Assembly: GCA_016987375.1 (NCBI GenBank)
Contig: PJRA01000048.1
Location: forward strand, 2,164,029-2,185,038
Source: Brachionus koreanus
Lineage: Eukaryota; Rotifera; Eurotatoria; Ploima; Brachionidae
Direction of reading: 5' to 3'
DNA: 21,010 nucleotides
The notes beneath the pieces are model-generated. The model saw only the letters and a program-made list of their open reading frames with translations, was not told the origin of the DNA and searched no databases. The translations under genes were made by a program, and so were the position numbers. This document shows positions 1 through 8,024 of the stretch, one piece after another; the stretch's first letter is position 1, and each line of letters begins with the position of its first letter.

Positions 1-165
1 AACAATTTGCAAGTAAGTTTGTGAACCCAATGATTGAATTGTGCTCCATACTTGATCCAAACCCAAAGCACTGACAACAGTTGAGATCAAATCTTTCTGG
101 GCATTTTGGATTGGAATGGCAGATACAGCCAAACCTAGGAATAATACACATATAATTGACTTCAT
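1..165 (-). CDS. Small secreted protein, copy 1 (3' part outside the window)
   Basis: The 55 codons visible begin at the ATG (minus strand, 165-163) and run off the left edge, so the gene is partial. The product starts with a hydrophobic signal peptide (MKSIICVLFLGLAVSA) and continues into the same mature sequence as the gene at 4121-4444. By eye only two bases differ over the 165 nt: one changes Leu9 to Phe, the other is silent. The two genes are divergently oriented. The function is not recognised. The near absence of even silent changes implies a very recent duplication or gene conversion. Codons are less A/T-biased than the surroundings, which fits a well-expressed gene. Because the frame is open to the edge it is probably intact, but its end cannot be seen. 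Confidence 0.85.
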   Translation of the reverse strand, partial: MKSIICVLFLGLAVSAIPIQNAQKDLISTVVSALGLDQVWSTIQSLGSQTYLQIV

Positions 166-191
166 TTTTCTTTTTAAGTTTAACTTAAACT

Positions 192-199
192 TTTTTATA
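192..199 (-). promoter_or_regulatory. TATA box of secreted-protein copy 1
   Basis: The minus strand reads TATAAAAA here, 34 nt upstream of the ATG at 165. It is followed by a perfect palindrome AAGTTTAA-G-TTAAACTT (176-192) and then CTTAAAAAGAAAA. The same block precedes the copy at 4121. A start site about 30 nt below this TATA box would fall almost on the ATG, so the leader must be very short or be supplied otherwise. Confidence 0.6.
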
Positions 200-1435
200 C
201 CATTCATTTTTTTAATTTTTTTGTGAACCTAACATCTGCTTTAATTTTTTAACACTTTTTGTAGGAGTTTAAGTTTCATATCAATATTTTACGTTTGATA
301 TTTTGTTAATTTTTTGATCGTCTTTTTTTTAGTTAAATGTATTTTGACTCTTGTTTTTTATTTATAATAGACTAGTTTAATTATATATTTTACTAAAATT
401 CTCACCCGAAAGCTCTAACGATATAAATTTAAAAATATAGATAATCGGATTAATTCCTTTTTTTTTAAAAATCTTTTTTGCTAGTAAATTTAAACTAACC
501 TTTCTAGATTCCTTTATTAAATTAAAGTTGAATTTCATTAAAATTATTTTAAAAGCTTAATCAAGAATTTTTCGCTCAATCCCGATAAAAAATAATTAAT
601 AAAAAGAGATGATTTCAGAATTATTTTAATCAAAATAGTTGAAATATTAGTGATTTAAAATATTGTAAATTTTATCATTGAAATCTTTTTGTTGATCAGA
701 TTTCTTCACCAGACTAGTATCATGAAGATTATCACTTTTTAAGTATTCAAAATTAAAGTTTAAGTTTAAGTTTTTTTAAGTTATAAGAGTAATCACATTT
801 TGAACATGACCAAAAATTTCAATAAAATCTAACTAAATATGCTGCTAGAATTTTTTCTAAAATTTGTAAAAAATAATTAAAAATGTTTTAAAGAAATCTT
901 TATTTGTAAAGAAAACAAGGAGTGGGGACTTCGTCCCCCTTCCTTATACCCATCAGTTTTTTTAAAAAATTTTGATCTAAAGAATTGACAGATTAATTGA
1001 TGATGCTATTAAATATAACTGTCTATTATGTATAACTGTATATCAAAATTTTCTATATGAAAATTTTGTTTTTAAATAACAAAGATTCAAAATAGTCGAT
1101 TGTTGGCAACTAATTATTAATTATTATAATTTTTTAATAATTAAAAGATTTTGATTATCTCATAGTTTTTAAATTCAAATTTATAAAGAATATTCTCAAT
1201 AAGTGAATATTACTTTTACAACATTTTTCGGGAGTTAAATTTTGCGCTATTTAACTTTTAATCAAATAAGACTGTTGCTATGTTTAATTAATTTACAGAA
1301 AAAAACTAACTCCTTTGACCTCATATACAAATCTTTTAACATGGCGAAGATTTTTTCTCCTGTACAACCATTGTAAAAACAAAAGTATTTTATAAATATA
1401 GTTGTGAACAACCGTAAAACTTTTCAAGTTATTAA
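200..1435. other. AT-rich non-coding stretch
   Basis: No open frame with coding character was found on either strand. The only GC-rich spot is an imperfect hairpin at 917-945: arms of 13 nt with two mismatches around the loop TTC, core GGGGAC/GTCCCC. It may be a transposon remnant. Confidence 0.5.
917..945. repeat. GC-rich imperfect hairpin
   Basis: The arms 917-929 and 933-945 pair with two mismatches; the core is GGGGAC-TTC-GTCCCC. It stands out in otherwise A/T-only surroundings. Its role is unknown and no gene lies next to it. Confidence 0.5.
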
Positions 1436-1828
1436 AGTAGTAATAAGCTTATGAAATTAACCCAGATTCATCTAGAACGTGAGAACATTGACGAAATTGA
1501 CAACAGGATTGGATTGTTTTATCAAAAAACAGGATTGAGAAGGTGGAAAATTTGAAGCAGTTAGAAAATTTAAAATTCTTTGATCTTTCAAATAGTTTAA
1601 TTGAATGCTTCGAAATAGATGAATTACCAAAAAGCTTGTCATTTTTTGATCTCAGAGAAAACAAATGTATATTAAATAAAGAATTTTGGCAGAAATTATG
1701 ATGACTCATTAAAGGAAATAATGAAAAAAATAATTCAAAGATCTACAAGTCGACAAAAAAATGATGGAGAAACTTTTAAAGACATGTGGATTGAAAAAAA
1801 TATAAACTCGAATTCAGCAGGAATTTAG
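1436..1828 (+). pseudogene. LRRC46-like leucine-rich-repeat pseudogene
   Basis: Two plus-strand frames together encode a decayed leucine-rich-repeat protein. From the ATG at 1451 the text reads KLTQIHLERENIDEIDN, a typical first repeat. After a one-base slip in a run of six A (around 1533-1538) a second frame reads VENLKQLENLKFFDLSN, then SLIECFEIDELPKSLSFFDL, and stops at 1698. This order and spacing recalls from memory the LRR core of LRRC46, an axonemal/sperm-flagellum protein. A third frame (from about 1690, stop 1826-1828) reads SLKEIMKKIIQRSTSRQKND, like its charged C-terminal helix. Compared with the family, about six residues and one whole repeat are missing, and there are two frameshifts. 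No introns or poly(A) tail are evident, so a processed origin cannot be claimed. The minus-strand open frame over it is a shadow. Confidence 0.6.
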
Positions 1829-2164
1829 TACAAGACCTTCAGAATAGTTTCACAAATAAAAAACGAGAATTAACTTTTAAAATAACAAGTTTAAGTTTTT
1901 ATAATTTATTTTAGATAAATAAATGTATTTTAATTTAAAAAAGATTTTAAAATTATAAAAAATTGACATAATTTGAAATTTCAGAATTTATTTGACCTGT
2001 TGTCAAATAAATTGAAGGCATTATTGAGCTAGCTGTGAGTCCAATTTTTTTAATCAAAAAATCTAAATGGAAAAATCAGTTTTAAAACTCAAAGATCGGA
2101 CCCATTATATTTAACTGTTTTTTTTTTTACTTTTTTTCAGTGAATATAGAATTATTTTGTAATA

Positions 2165-2295
2165 AAAATTTAATGAACGCCAGCATACTTAACCGGTTCA
2201 TTTGACGAATGGTTTTTGCGATCGAGTGACTGATCATTTCGTCGATCATGAGTTAGATCAGTATTTGGCGAGCGGTCAGATTGCCAATTATTTTG
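2165..2295. repeat. GC-rich patch, possible diverged copy of the element at 3411
   Basis: This patch contains ACCGGTT, a GGTTTTTGCGATCG block, TTTGGCGAGCGGTCAG and several GATC inverted motifs. The stretch from ACCGGT onward can be loosely aligned with 3432-3470 (ACCGGT...CGGTTTTTTGCGGTC). The similarity is weak and boundaries are not visible. The 60-codon minus-strand open frame across it has no coding character. Confidence 0.3.
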
Positions 2296-2607
2296 GAAAT
2301 AAAAAATTCTGATTTTGAAACAAAAAAATTTAATCAGTAAATTTATCAACAATTCAGATCTTGATCTTTTTTTTTGAATTAGTCATCTCAAATTTATTTT
2401 TTTCACCATGATCTACCAGATATTAAGAAAATTTATGTGTTATTTTGTTCATCTTTTAGTCCAACATTATTCACACCTTTTGAACAACTTTTGATCAAAT
2501 AAAAAAATTAATTTTTTATTTTAATATAAATCAATTTTATAATTAGAAACTTAATTATTTAAATTTATCTATAATTATTTTTAAGATTTTGAAAAATCTA
2601 AGTGTAA

Positions 2608-2775
2608 TTAAATATTCAACAAGGGTTTGATGATTCTGATTCTTTTCGCGAGGGAAGTTTAAAATTTGGGTTTAAAATAATTACAAAAGATCTTGAAAAA
2701 TTTTTTAAAATCGAAACTAAAAATCCTTTTTTCGATTTCCAAATGCAATTTACAAAACAAGTTGGCAAAATTTAG
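2608..2775 (+). other. Coding-like fragment, 55 codons without ATG
   Basis: The frame is open between stops at 2605 and 2773 and reads GFDDSDSFREGSLKFGFKII followed by a charged, mixed-composition sequence ending QFTKQVGKI. The D/S/E/G/Q content is unlike translated A/T filler, which usually gives F, K, I, N and L. It may be an exon remnant of a dead gene. No domain was recognised, and no start codon or convincing splice sites were found. Confidence 0.25.
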
Positions 2776-3410
2776 CTATTTTTTTGGACTTGCAAAATAA
2801 TTTTTTTTTGGTTTTTCAAATTCAGATTTCCCAGCATTTAGAAGACTTTTTATTACGTTAAATATCTTCATATAATTTGTTCATATTCAGATAAATCTAT
2901 ATTGAGCTCTTCAAATTATATAAAATTTAACGATTTTAGATTAATTTTAGAAAAATAATTTTATTAAATTAGAATCTTTTAAAAATTTCATTTTTTATCA
3001 ATTATATTTTTTGTATTAATTATATTAATTAAAGGTAATGTCCTCCCTTTTTAAAGTAAAATCTTTGTTAAAAATATTTTAATTTAGATTTTCATTTAAA
3101 TATAAATCCTTGTTTTCCAAAAAAAAAGCTGTGATAAATGATATTGTTTCGCTTTAATATTTTGAAATTATTTCATTAAATGATAGATAATTCATTCTTT
3201 CTTTAGTTTCCTAATAAGCTGTAAAACGCAAGTAATGATCAATAGTTGGGTTAGTAATCGTGAAAAGTTCAAAAAAAGCTAATTGTATTTTTCGAAGTGA
3301 TTTTAAAGATATATCTTTTGAAGTAAGTTCTGTTAAACAGAAAGTAAGTTTCTTCTTTTTGCTATTAACAACAATAATTTTCTCATATTAATTTCATTAA
3401 TTATTTAGTA

Positions 3411-3651
3411 GTTTTGGATGCGGTCTTAAAGAACCGGTGGAGATCGCGGACGGTTTTTTGCGGTCAGACGGCCGGTCCTCAAAACGGTCTCAAATTTTGG
3501 TCGCAAAAAAATACGGCCAAGCAAAAACGAGCGGCCATAAATACGACCAGCATATGAGCTATATTTCTTATGAAATTTTTAAATTTTTGATTGAAATTTT
3601 AAAATTTTTTTTAAAATTATCATTTTTTAAACCAAAATGCCTTTAAACTCA
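3411..3651 (+). mobile_element. Half-copy (A) of a GC-rich non-autonomous repeat element
   Basis: The block starts GTTTTGGATGCGGTCTTA, contains GAACCGGT, AACGGTCTCAAATTTTGGTC and GAGCTATATTTCTTA, and ends CAAAATGCCTTTAAACTCA. The same order of motifs occurs in reverse complement at 8857-9047. Similarity stops at 3651, which corresponds to the palindrome in the middle of the longer copy, so this is one arm only. It has no coding capacity; the 69-codon frame here is incidental. Confidence 0.7.
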
Positions 3652-3672
3652 TTTTCCAACTATTATTTATTT

Positions 3673-3862
3673 ATTATGGCATTTGATGATATTAATTTGA
3701 AATTATTACTTTTAAAAATTCCACTATGGTTTTGATAATTCTTCTTTAGGTCTTTTTTCATTATATATTGAAAATGGATCAAAGATAGTTAGAATTGGTA
3801 ATGAAATGTCTAAAACTGTAAAATTAAAATTTGGGAATATCGCATGGATTTGTTTTATTTAA
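3673..3862 (+). pseudogene. MAM-domain gene fragments
   Basis: One frame (from 3673) reads IMAFDDINLK, resembling the closing motif of MAM domains (GDIAxDDIxL). A second frame, open from about 3716 and stopped at 3860-3862, reads YGFDNSSLGLFSLYIENGSK and then IVRIGNEMSKTVKLKFGNI. That resembles the central MAM strand pattern of a Tyr-Gly turn, a GxLSxYI strand and a GN turn. The order (end of one domain, then the middle of another) suggests a collapsed tandem-MAM gene. MAM domains occur in extracellular adhesion proteins and proteases of animals. The frame change and missing cysteines make it non-functional. The match is from memory and short. Confidence 0.35.
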
Positions 3863-4069
3863 ATAAAACTGATTTTTTATATTAAAGGAAAAAATTTGAC
3901 TAATCAAAAAATTAAGTAAACAACATTATTTTTTGAAGAAAAAGAAAAAAATTTATCAAAAAAAAAGATGAAACAAAAAAGCCTACACTAAAAAATAAAA
4001 TGATTCAATAGAAAAAAAAACAAATGGTTAATTCACACTGTGGTAGTTAAAAACATAAACAAATTACGG

Positions 4070-4077
4070 TATAAAAA
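4070..4077 (+). promoter_or_regulatory. TATA box of secreted-protein copy 2
   Basis: TATAAAAA lies 51 nt upstream of the ATG at 4121. The block GGTATAAAAAAGTTTAA...AAACTTAAAAAGAAAAAT is shared with the divergent copy at 165-201. This copy has 17 extra bases just before the ATG, and its palindrome centre is replaced by A. Confidence 0.7.
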
Positions 4078-4120
4078 AGTTTAAAAAAAACTTAAAAAGA
4101 AAAATAAATAAAGTAGAAAA

Positions 4121-4444
4121 ATGAAGTCAATTATATGTGTATTATTACTTGGTTTGGCTGTATCTGCCATTCCAATCCAAAATGCCCAGAAAGATTTGAT
4201 CTCAACTGTTGTCAGTGCTTTGGGTTTGGATCAAGTATGGAGCACAATTCAATCATTGGGTTCACAAACTTACTTGCAAATTGTTCAAATCGGTACCCAA
4301 TTGTTGTTCGCTGGTCAACAACTCATCGAACAAGCCAAACCAATCTTGAGCCAATTGGTCCAAGATTTACTCTCACACGCTGGTGATGCTGCTCCATTAG
4401 TTCAACAAGCTATTGCTCAATTGACTGGTCTTATTCAAGGTTAA
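4121..4444 (+). CDS. Small secreted cysteine-free amphipathic protein, copy 2
   Basis: The gene is a single exon of 107 codons. Residues 1-16 form a signal peptide (MKSIICVLLLGLAVSA); cleavage after A16 would leave a mature chain starting IPIQNAQKDL. The mature part has no cysteine, few charges and many Q, L, I, A and S. It follows a pattern fitting amphipathic helices, for example SQLVQDLLSHAGDAAPLVQQ, and ends TGLIQG. A TATA box lies 51 nt upstream and AATAAA 21 nt after the stop codon. Coding usage is clearly richer in G/C than the flanks, suggesting strong expression. I do not recognise the family; a secreted structural, surface or lipid-binding role is possible, but only composition supports that. 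A near-identical divergent copy lies at 1-165. The overlapping 83-codon frame at 4135 is a shadow. Confidence 0.9.
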   Translation: MKSIICVLLLGLAVSAIPIQNAQKDLISTVVSALGLDQVWSTIQSLGSQTYLQIVQIGTQLLFAGQQLIEQAKPILSQLVQDLLSHAGDAAPLVQQAIAQLTGLIQG

Positions 4445-4464
4445 ATAATCTAAATATAATATTT

Positions 4465-4470
4465 AATAAA
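4465..4470 (+). promoter_or_regulatory. Poly(A) signal of secreted-protein copy 2
   Basis: AATAAA occurs 21 nt after the stop codon of the gene ending at 4444, followed by an A/T-rich tract. This position is normal for a short 3' UTR. Confidence 0.6.
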
Positions 4471-5377
4471 ATTATATTTTAAACATTTAATTTTCTTTTT
4501 ATTGATTCGTTTCTAATTCAAATTATTTAAATTATATTAACTTTTCCATGATAATCTTGCTGTTTTAATTAACTCTGAATATACTTAAAATTTTATCTTT
4601 TTTTTTTGAATATTACCGATTAAAAAATCATAAAAATATCCTTCAACTTTTTTTTATTAATATAACATTGTTTATAAATTTTTTATTTACAAGCATGAAA
4701 ATGTTTGTGTTTGTCTTTATCTTTTTTTATTATTAAAAGAAATATTTTTTTTCGTTTTGTTTTTCTAAGTTAGAGACCGTTATTAACACGATTTGAATCG
4801 AATTAACCAATGTTTGATCTCAATTTTTGCTCACTTTTATCCTTGAATTCACCACTTATACTCACCACTCCTCAAAATGATAATTTTTTATTAGTATTTT
4901 TAATTTTTAGTATAACATATTTTTTGATTTTTATTTCTATTAAATTATTGATTAATATATTTATATTATCCCTTAATATTTATTTTTAAATAATTTTTAT
5001 TTGATTAAATGTTCTAAAAATTCATAATATTCCAGGAAAATATTTTATTAAAAAAAAATATAGCATGTGTTGAAAATATTTAATTTGATAAACATTTCAA
5101 AATATGATTTTAGGTAAAATGAAGAATCATAATTAGTGATATTTTATTTTTGAATAGTAATACATCATTGATTTTCAATATTATTATCAAAAAAGAATAA
5201 TAAAGAATAAAATTTTAATAAAAGCCATTTTTTTTATTCTATATTATTTCGAAGAAAAAATTATTTGAAATTTTCAAACAATTATAGGAAATGAATGATT
5301 TTTTAACATTTTGATATTCATTTTATTTTTTTTCGAATACAAATTTAACTAGATAGAAAAGTTAAATATTTAATTCA
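4471..5377. other. Intergenic AT-rich stretch
   Basis: No coding frame, repeat copy or hairpin of note was seen between the secreted-protein gene and the calcium-sensor gene. The 5' region of the latter must lie in the last few hundred bases, but no clear TATA box could be picked out from the A/T background. Confidence 0.5.
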
Positions 5378-6048
5378 ATGCATAAAAAGTCACTACATTT
5401 ACCAAGAAAATTATTTCATAAGAGCATGAATAACTTTTGCAAACGCAATTCTGAAGATAATACAATCTTAACGGAAGACCAAATTCAAACACTGCTAAAA
5501 AATACTCCATTTGACCGAGATGAAATTAATGAATGGCATCGTGAATTTCTTGTATTAATGAAAAATAATTACACAAGATTAAAATTTTTTTTTAGAATGA
5601 CGTACCAAATGGGCGCATGAGCAAATATAAACTTACACAGTTTTACCAGTCACTTTATCCTAACGGAAAATGTGAAAAATTTTGTAAGCGAATATTTAAA
5701 GTATATGACACTGATGGAAGTGGTAAAATAGATTTCGTCGAGTATATGCTTTCTATTTCAATAACTGCTTCCAATGATATGAAACAAAAACTTGCTCTTG
5801 CTTTCAAATTGTTTGACAAAGACAATAGTGGGACTATAGAACGTAATGAACTGGTAGAAGTGATTCAATCAATTTATGACTTGACAATACATGAAAAAGA
5901 TTTTAAGAGGCGCATAGATGTAAATGAGTTTGTTGATGAAATAATGGAAAAATTTGACTCTGATAAAAATGGACATATAGAAACTGAAGAATTTCTTAAT
6001 GGTTGTATAGAAAATCCTTCTTTAGCAGAGCTCATAATACCTTATTAA
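5378..6048 (+). CDS. Neuronal-calcium-sensor-like EF-hand protein (visinin/hippocalcin type)
   Basis: Two exons, 5378-5551 and 5596-6048, are joined across a 44-nt GT-AG intron (5552-5595, phase 0), giving 208 residues. Splicing creates EFL|NDVPNGRMSKYKL, matching the degenerate first EF-hand of NCS proteins, with VPNG in place of the usual CPxG. Three canonical loops follow: DTDGSGKIDFVE (96-107), DKDNSGTIERNE (132-143) and DSDKNGHIETEE (179-190). The C-terminal ENPSLAELI resembles the DPSIVxLL end of hippocalcin and neurocalcin. NCS proteins bind calcium and act on membrane targets. Oddly, the N-terminus is MHKKSLHLPRKLFHK, not the MGxxxS myristoylation signal; an in-frame stop lies 13 nt upstream of this ATG. 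An unseen 5' exon splicing into this exon could change that. Without the intron, two shorter open frames would be called wrongly. Confidence 0.85.
5552..5595 (+). other. 44-nt intron of the NCS-like gene
   Basis: The donor GTATTAATG follows codon Leu58 and the acceptor run of T ends in TTTAG before AATGACGTA. Removing it restores the family-specific first EF-hand in frame, which is strong support despite the short length. Confidence 0.85.
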
Positions 6049-6088
6049 TAAGACTTTAACCTTAAATTTTGTAAATGACTGAAATTAT

Positions 6089-6094
6089 AATAAA
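6089..6094 (+). promoter_or_regulatory. Poly(A) signal of the NCS-like gene
   Basis: AATAAA occurs 41 nt after the stop codon at 6048. A second AATAAA lies near 6142. Confidence 0.5.
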
Positions 6095-6219
6095 TTATTA
6101 TGTCATGCCTCATTGAATTTCAATGAATCAATTTAGAATTTGAATAAATTTTGATTTTAATTTATTGGAGAAAATTAAATTTAGAGATTTAATAAGATTT
6201 TAAATTTTCGATTTTCTAG

Positions 6220-6557
6220 GGGAAATTGAAGTTTATGATCAAATTAAAATGATCATGCTCAAGAGTTATCATTGAAAAAAGATTTTAAAATATTTTTGAG
6301 TAAAAAATTTATTGCAGAAAAATATTTTCAAATTAAGCATTCAATGCTCAACTTGATTTTTTATGTCTGCAAGTTTCTGCAAAAGATTTCTGAATGCAGT
6401 ATTATGCACAATAGATGGATATCGTTTAACATGTTATGCGAAACATGTAAACATTTTCCTGCATTTAATTTTTCATTTAAAAAACTTCTTAGAAAATTGT
6501 AAAAAAAATTATTTTTGAGCATGATCATAAAATTTTGATCATAAACTTTAATATGCC
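6220..6557. mobile_element. 338-bp MITE with long terminal inverted repeats and 8-bp target duplication
   Basis: The left end reads GGGAAATTGAAGTTTATGAT and continues CAAATTAAAATGATCATGCT. The right end in reverse complement reads GGCATATTAAAGTTTATGAT and then CAAAATTTTATGATCATGCT. This gives inverted repeats of about 44 nt with few mismatches. Directly outside both ends is the same octamer TTTTCTAG (6212-6219 and 6558-6565). An 8-bp duplication is the hallmark of hAT-type insertion in animals, but the terminal bases are not the classic hAT CAGGG, so the superfamily is tentative. The interior carries smaller inverted motifs (TGCAGAAA/TTTCTGCA and a GTTTAACATGTT hairpin) and no transposase. 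The 76-codon frame inside is incidental. Confidence 0.8.
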
Positions 6558-6565
6558 TTTTCTAG

Positions 6566-7261
6566 CTAAATTTTATTAGGATTGAAAAAATTAAAAACTC
6601 ATAAAGAGTCAATTATAAAAAGTGGATGTATTTAAAGTATAAATCAAATGTTGAAAATAATTTTTTATCTGCAAAACTTTGAAAAAATCTAGTGAAAATT
6701 GATTCTGTAATTATTTTTATTCAACTTTTTTATAAAGCTTTATGCGCTTTTTAATATTTTTGAAATGCGTGTAAAAATTTTTAAATTAATTGTGCAATTT
6801 TTAAAAAAACAAATCTAACAAAAAAAACTTGCCAATGCCAAAAATTCAAAGTGTTTGTTTATAATTTTATATTTAAATAAAGACTTGTCTTTAAGTCTTT
6901 TTTTAGCGATATTGTTGAAAAATAATCATTAAAAGGTCAAAACTTCAATTTGATAATAACAACAATAAGTTAAAATAACTTTATTTATTTATTAATTCTA
7001 AGCTGAGGCCGATCGCCGACCACTTGCTCAGTGACCCGCCAAATAAGGGTCACTGTATTTAATATTTTTAATTAAAAATTCAAGAAAGTTCAAAAAATTT
7101 ATTTTAAATTATACAAAAATTAGTAACTTTCAAATAAAAATAAGAAACACAATATCAAAAGATCTAAGTTGAACTATGTTACATAATTTTTCTAGTATTT
7201 TTTAAAAAAAGAAATTAAAATAAAAAATACAACATTTTCAAAATTCAAATGAACCCTATTT
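6566..7261. other. Non-coding stretch with one strong hairpin
   Basis: This is A/T-rich DNA without coding frames. A GC-rich patch at 7001-7055 stands out (see the hairpin there). The region downstream of the minus-strand gene stop at 7262 should hold that gene's 3' UTR. Confidence 0.45.
7029..7055. repeat. Perfect 9-bp stem hairpin in a GC-rich patch
   Basis: CAGTGACCC (7029-7037) and GGGTCACTG (7047-7055) pair perfectly around the loop GCCAAATAA. Just upstream is GAGGCCGATCGCCGACCAC. The patch resembles other GC-rich repeat ends in this window in composition and in the TTTGGCG/CGCCAAA motif, and may be a transposon remnant. Confidence 0.6.
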
Positions 7262-7833
7262 CTAAGTTATTTCAGTCTGAGTAACTGATTTTAATGCATG
7301 GTTGCCAATTAAAATATTTTTTATGTTGTCCAACGTGATTTCAAATTCTTTTCTATTATCATTTGTACTCTTTGAAATCTTACTGATAATTCTTTTTGTC
7401 TCACTAATCAAGCGTTCATTAGAGTCTATTTGAAGATTTAATTTTCCTAGTCGTTTTTCAAGAGGATTTAAACGATTTTGAATATAGTTTTCGATGAAAT
7501 TCCTAATAATTAAGTCGGTGTCTTCGTTAAAACTCTTATTGAGTCCTAGAGTTGTTTTGTTTTGTTTTCGAATTGATTTTATTTGCTCTGATTTCAAATC
7601 TTTCTGAAAAGTGACATTTTAATAGTGGGTTTGTTTTGTTTTTTATCATCAAAAACGTTTGGTTCATAGCGCTTTAAATTGTCGATTTGTGATTGAGTCT
7701 GTTCGATTGGTAATTGAATTGTGCTTGCCCATTTTAATACTTTTTTGTACGCTATAAGATCCTGTTGCAGTTTGTACTCTAGTAATTTTATGTACTCCAT
7801 CGAGTTTGTGTTTTGTGCCGGCTTGTTTATCAT
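7262..7833 (-). CDS. Two-exon coiled-coil protein of unknown function
   Basis: Two overlapping minus-strand open frames are best explained as one gene: exon 1 7833-7657, a 53-nt GT-AG intron 7656-7604 (donor GTTTTT, acceptor CTTTTCAG), exon 2 7603-7262. The join is phase 0 (RYEPN|KDLKSEQIK), giving 172 residues. The sequence is hydrophilic, rich in K, E, N and Q, with heptad-like stretches at residues about 12-55 (MEYIKLLEYKLQQDLIAYKK) and about 90-160 (RLGKLNLQIDSNERLISETK). It has no membrane segment or signal peptide. It could be a small subunit of a complex or a cytoskeletal coiled coil; I do not recognise the family. Alternative donors (for example GTATTA about 85 nt earlier) are also in frame, so the exact intron is uncertain. 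Start codon: first ATG (7833), with another in frame 11 codons later. Confidence 0.6.
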
Positions 7834-8024
7834 TGCTTATCTTTTAATTTTTGTTAAAGTAAGCTAGGAATTTCGTGAAATTCTGAGATTTCAAAAATTG
7901 TAGCACAACTAATACAGGCGACTTAGAGGGTCGAAAAAACGGTTCTTTAAGGTAGCTCGAGAACGGTTTTCAAAATTTAAAATAACTATTGTAATATTTA
8001 CTGCTTTTGAAACCAAAAACTCAC
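7834..8024. other. Upstream region of the coiled-coil gene with a GC-rich patch
   Basis: The promoter of the minus-strand gene should lie here, but no clear TATA box was picked. At about 7918-7970 there is GGGTCG, ACGGTTCTTTAAGG and CTCGAGAACGGTTTTC. The reverse complement CCTTAAAGAACCG echoes CTTAAAGAACCGG at 3425 in element copy A, so this may be a fragment of the same repeat family. Confidence 0.3.

Noticed and set aside
1449..1709. 86-codon minus-strand open frame
   Set aside because: It lies antisense to the LRR-coding pseudogene; the plus strand carries the recognisable repeat pattern.
2170..2352. 60-codon minus-strand open frame
   Set aside because: It spans a GC-rich repeat-like patch and filler; no domain or conserved pattern.
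3437..3646. 69-codon plus-strand open frame
   Set aside because: It lies entirely within element copy A and has no counterpart frame in copy B.
4135..4386. 83-codon open frame overlapping the secreted protein
   Set aside because: It is an out-of-frame shadow of the well-supported gene at 4121-4444.
6272..6502. 76-codon frame inside the MITE
   Set aside because: The composition is filler and the element is non-coding.
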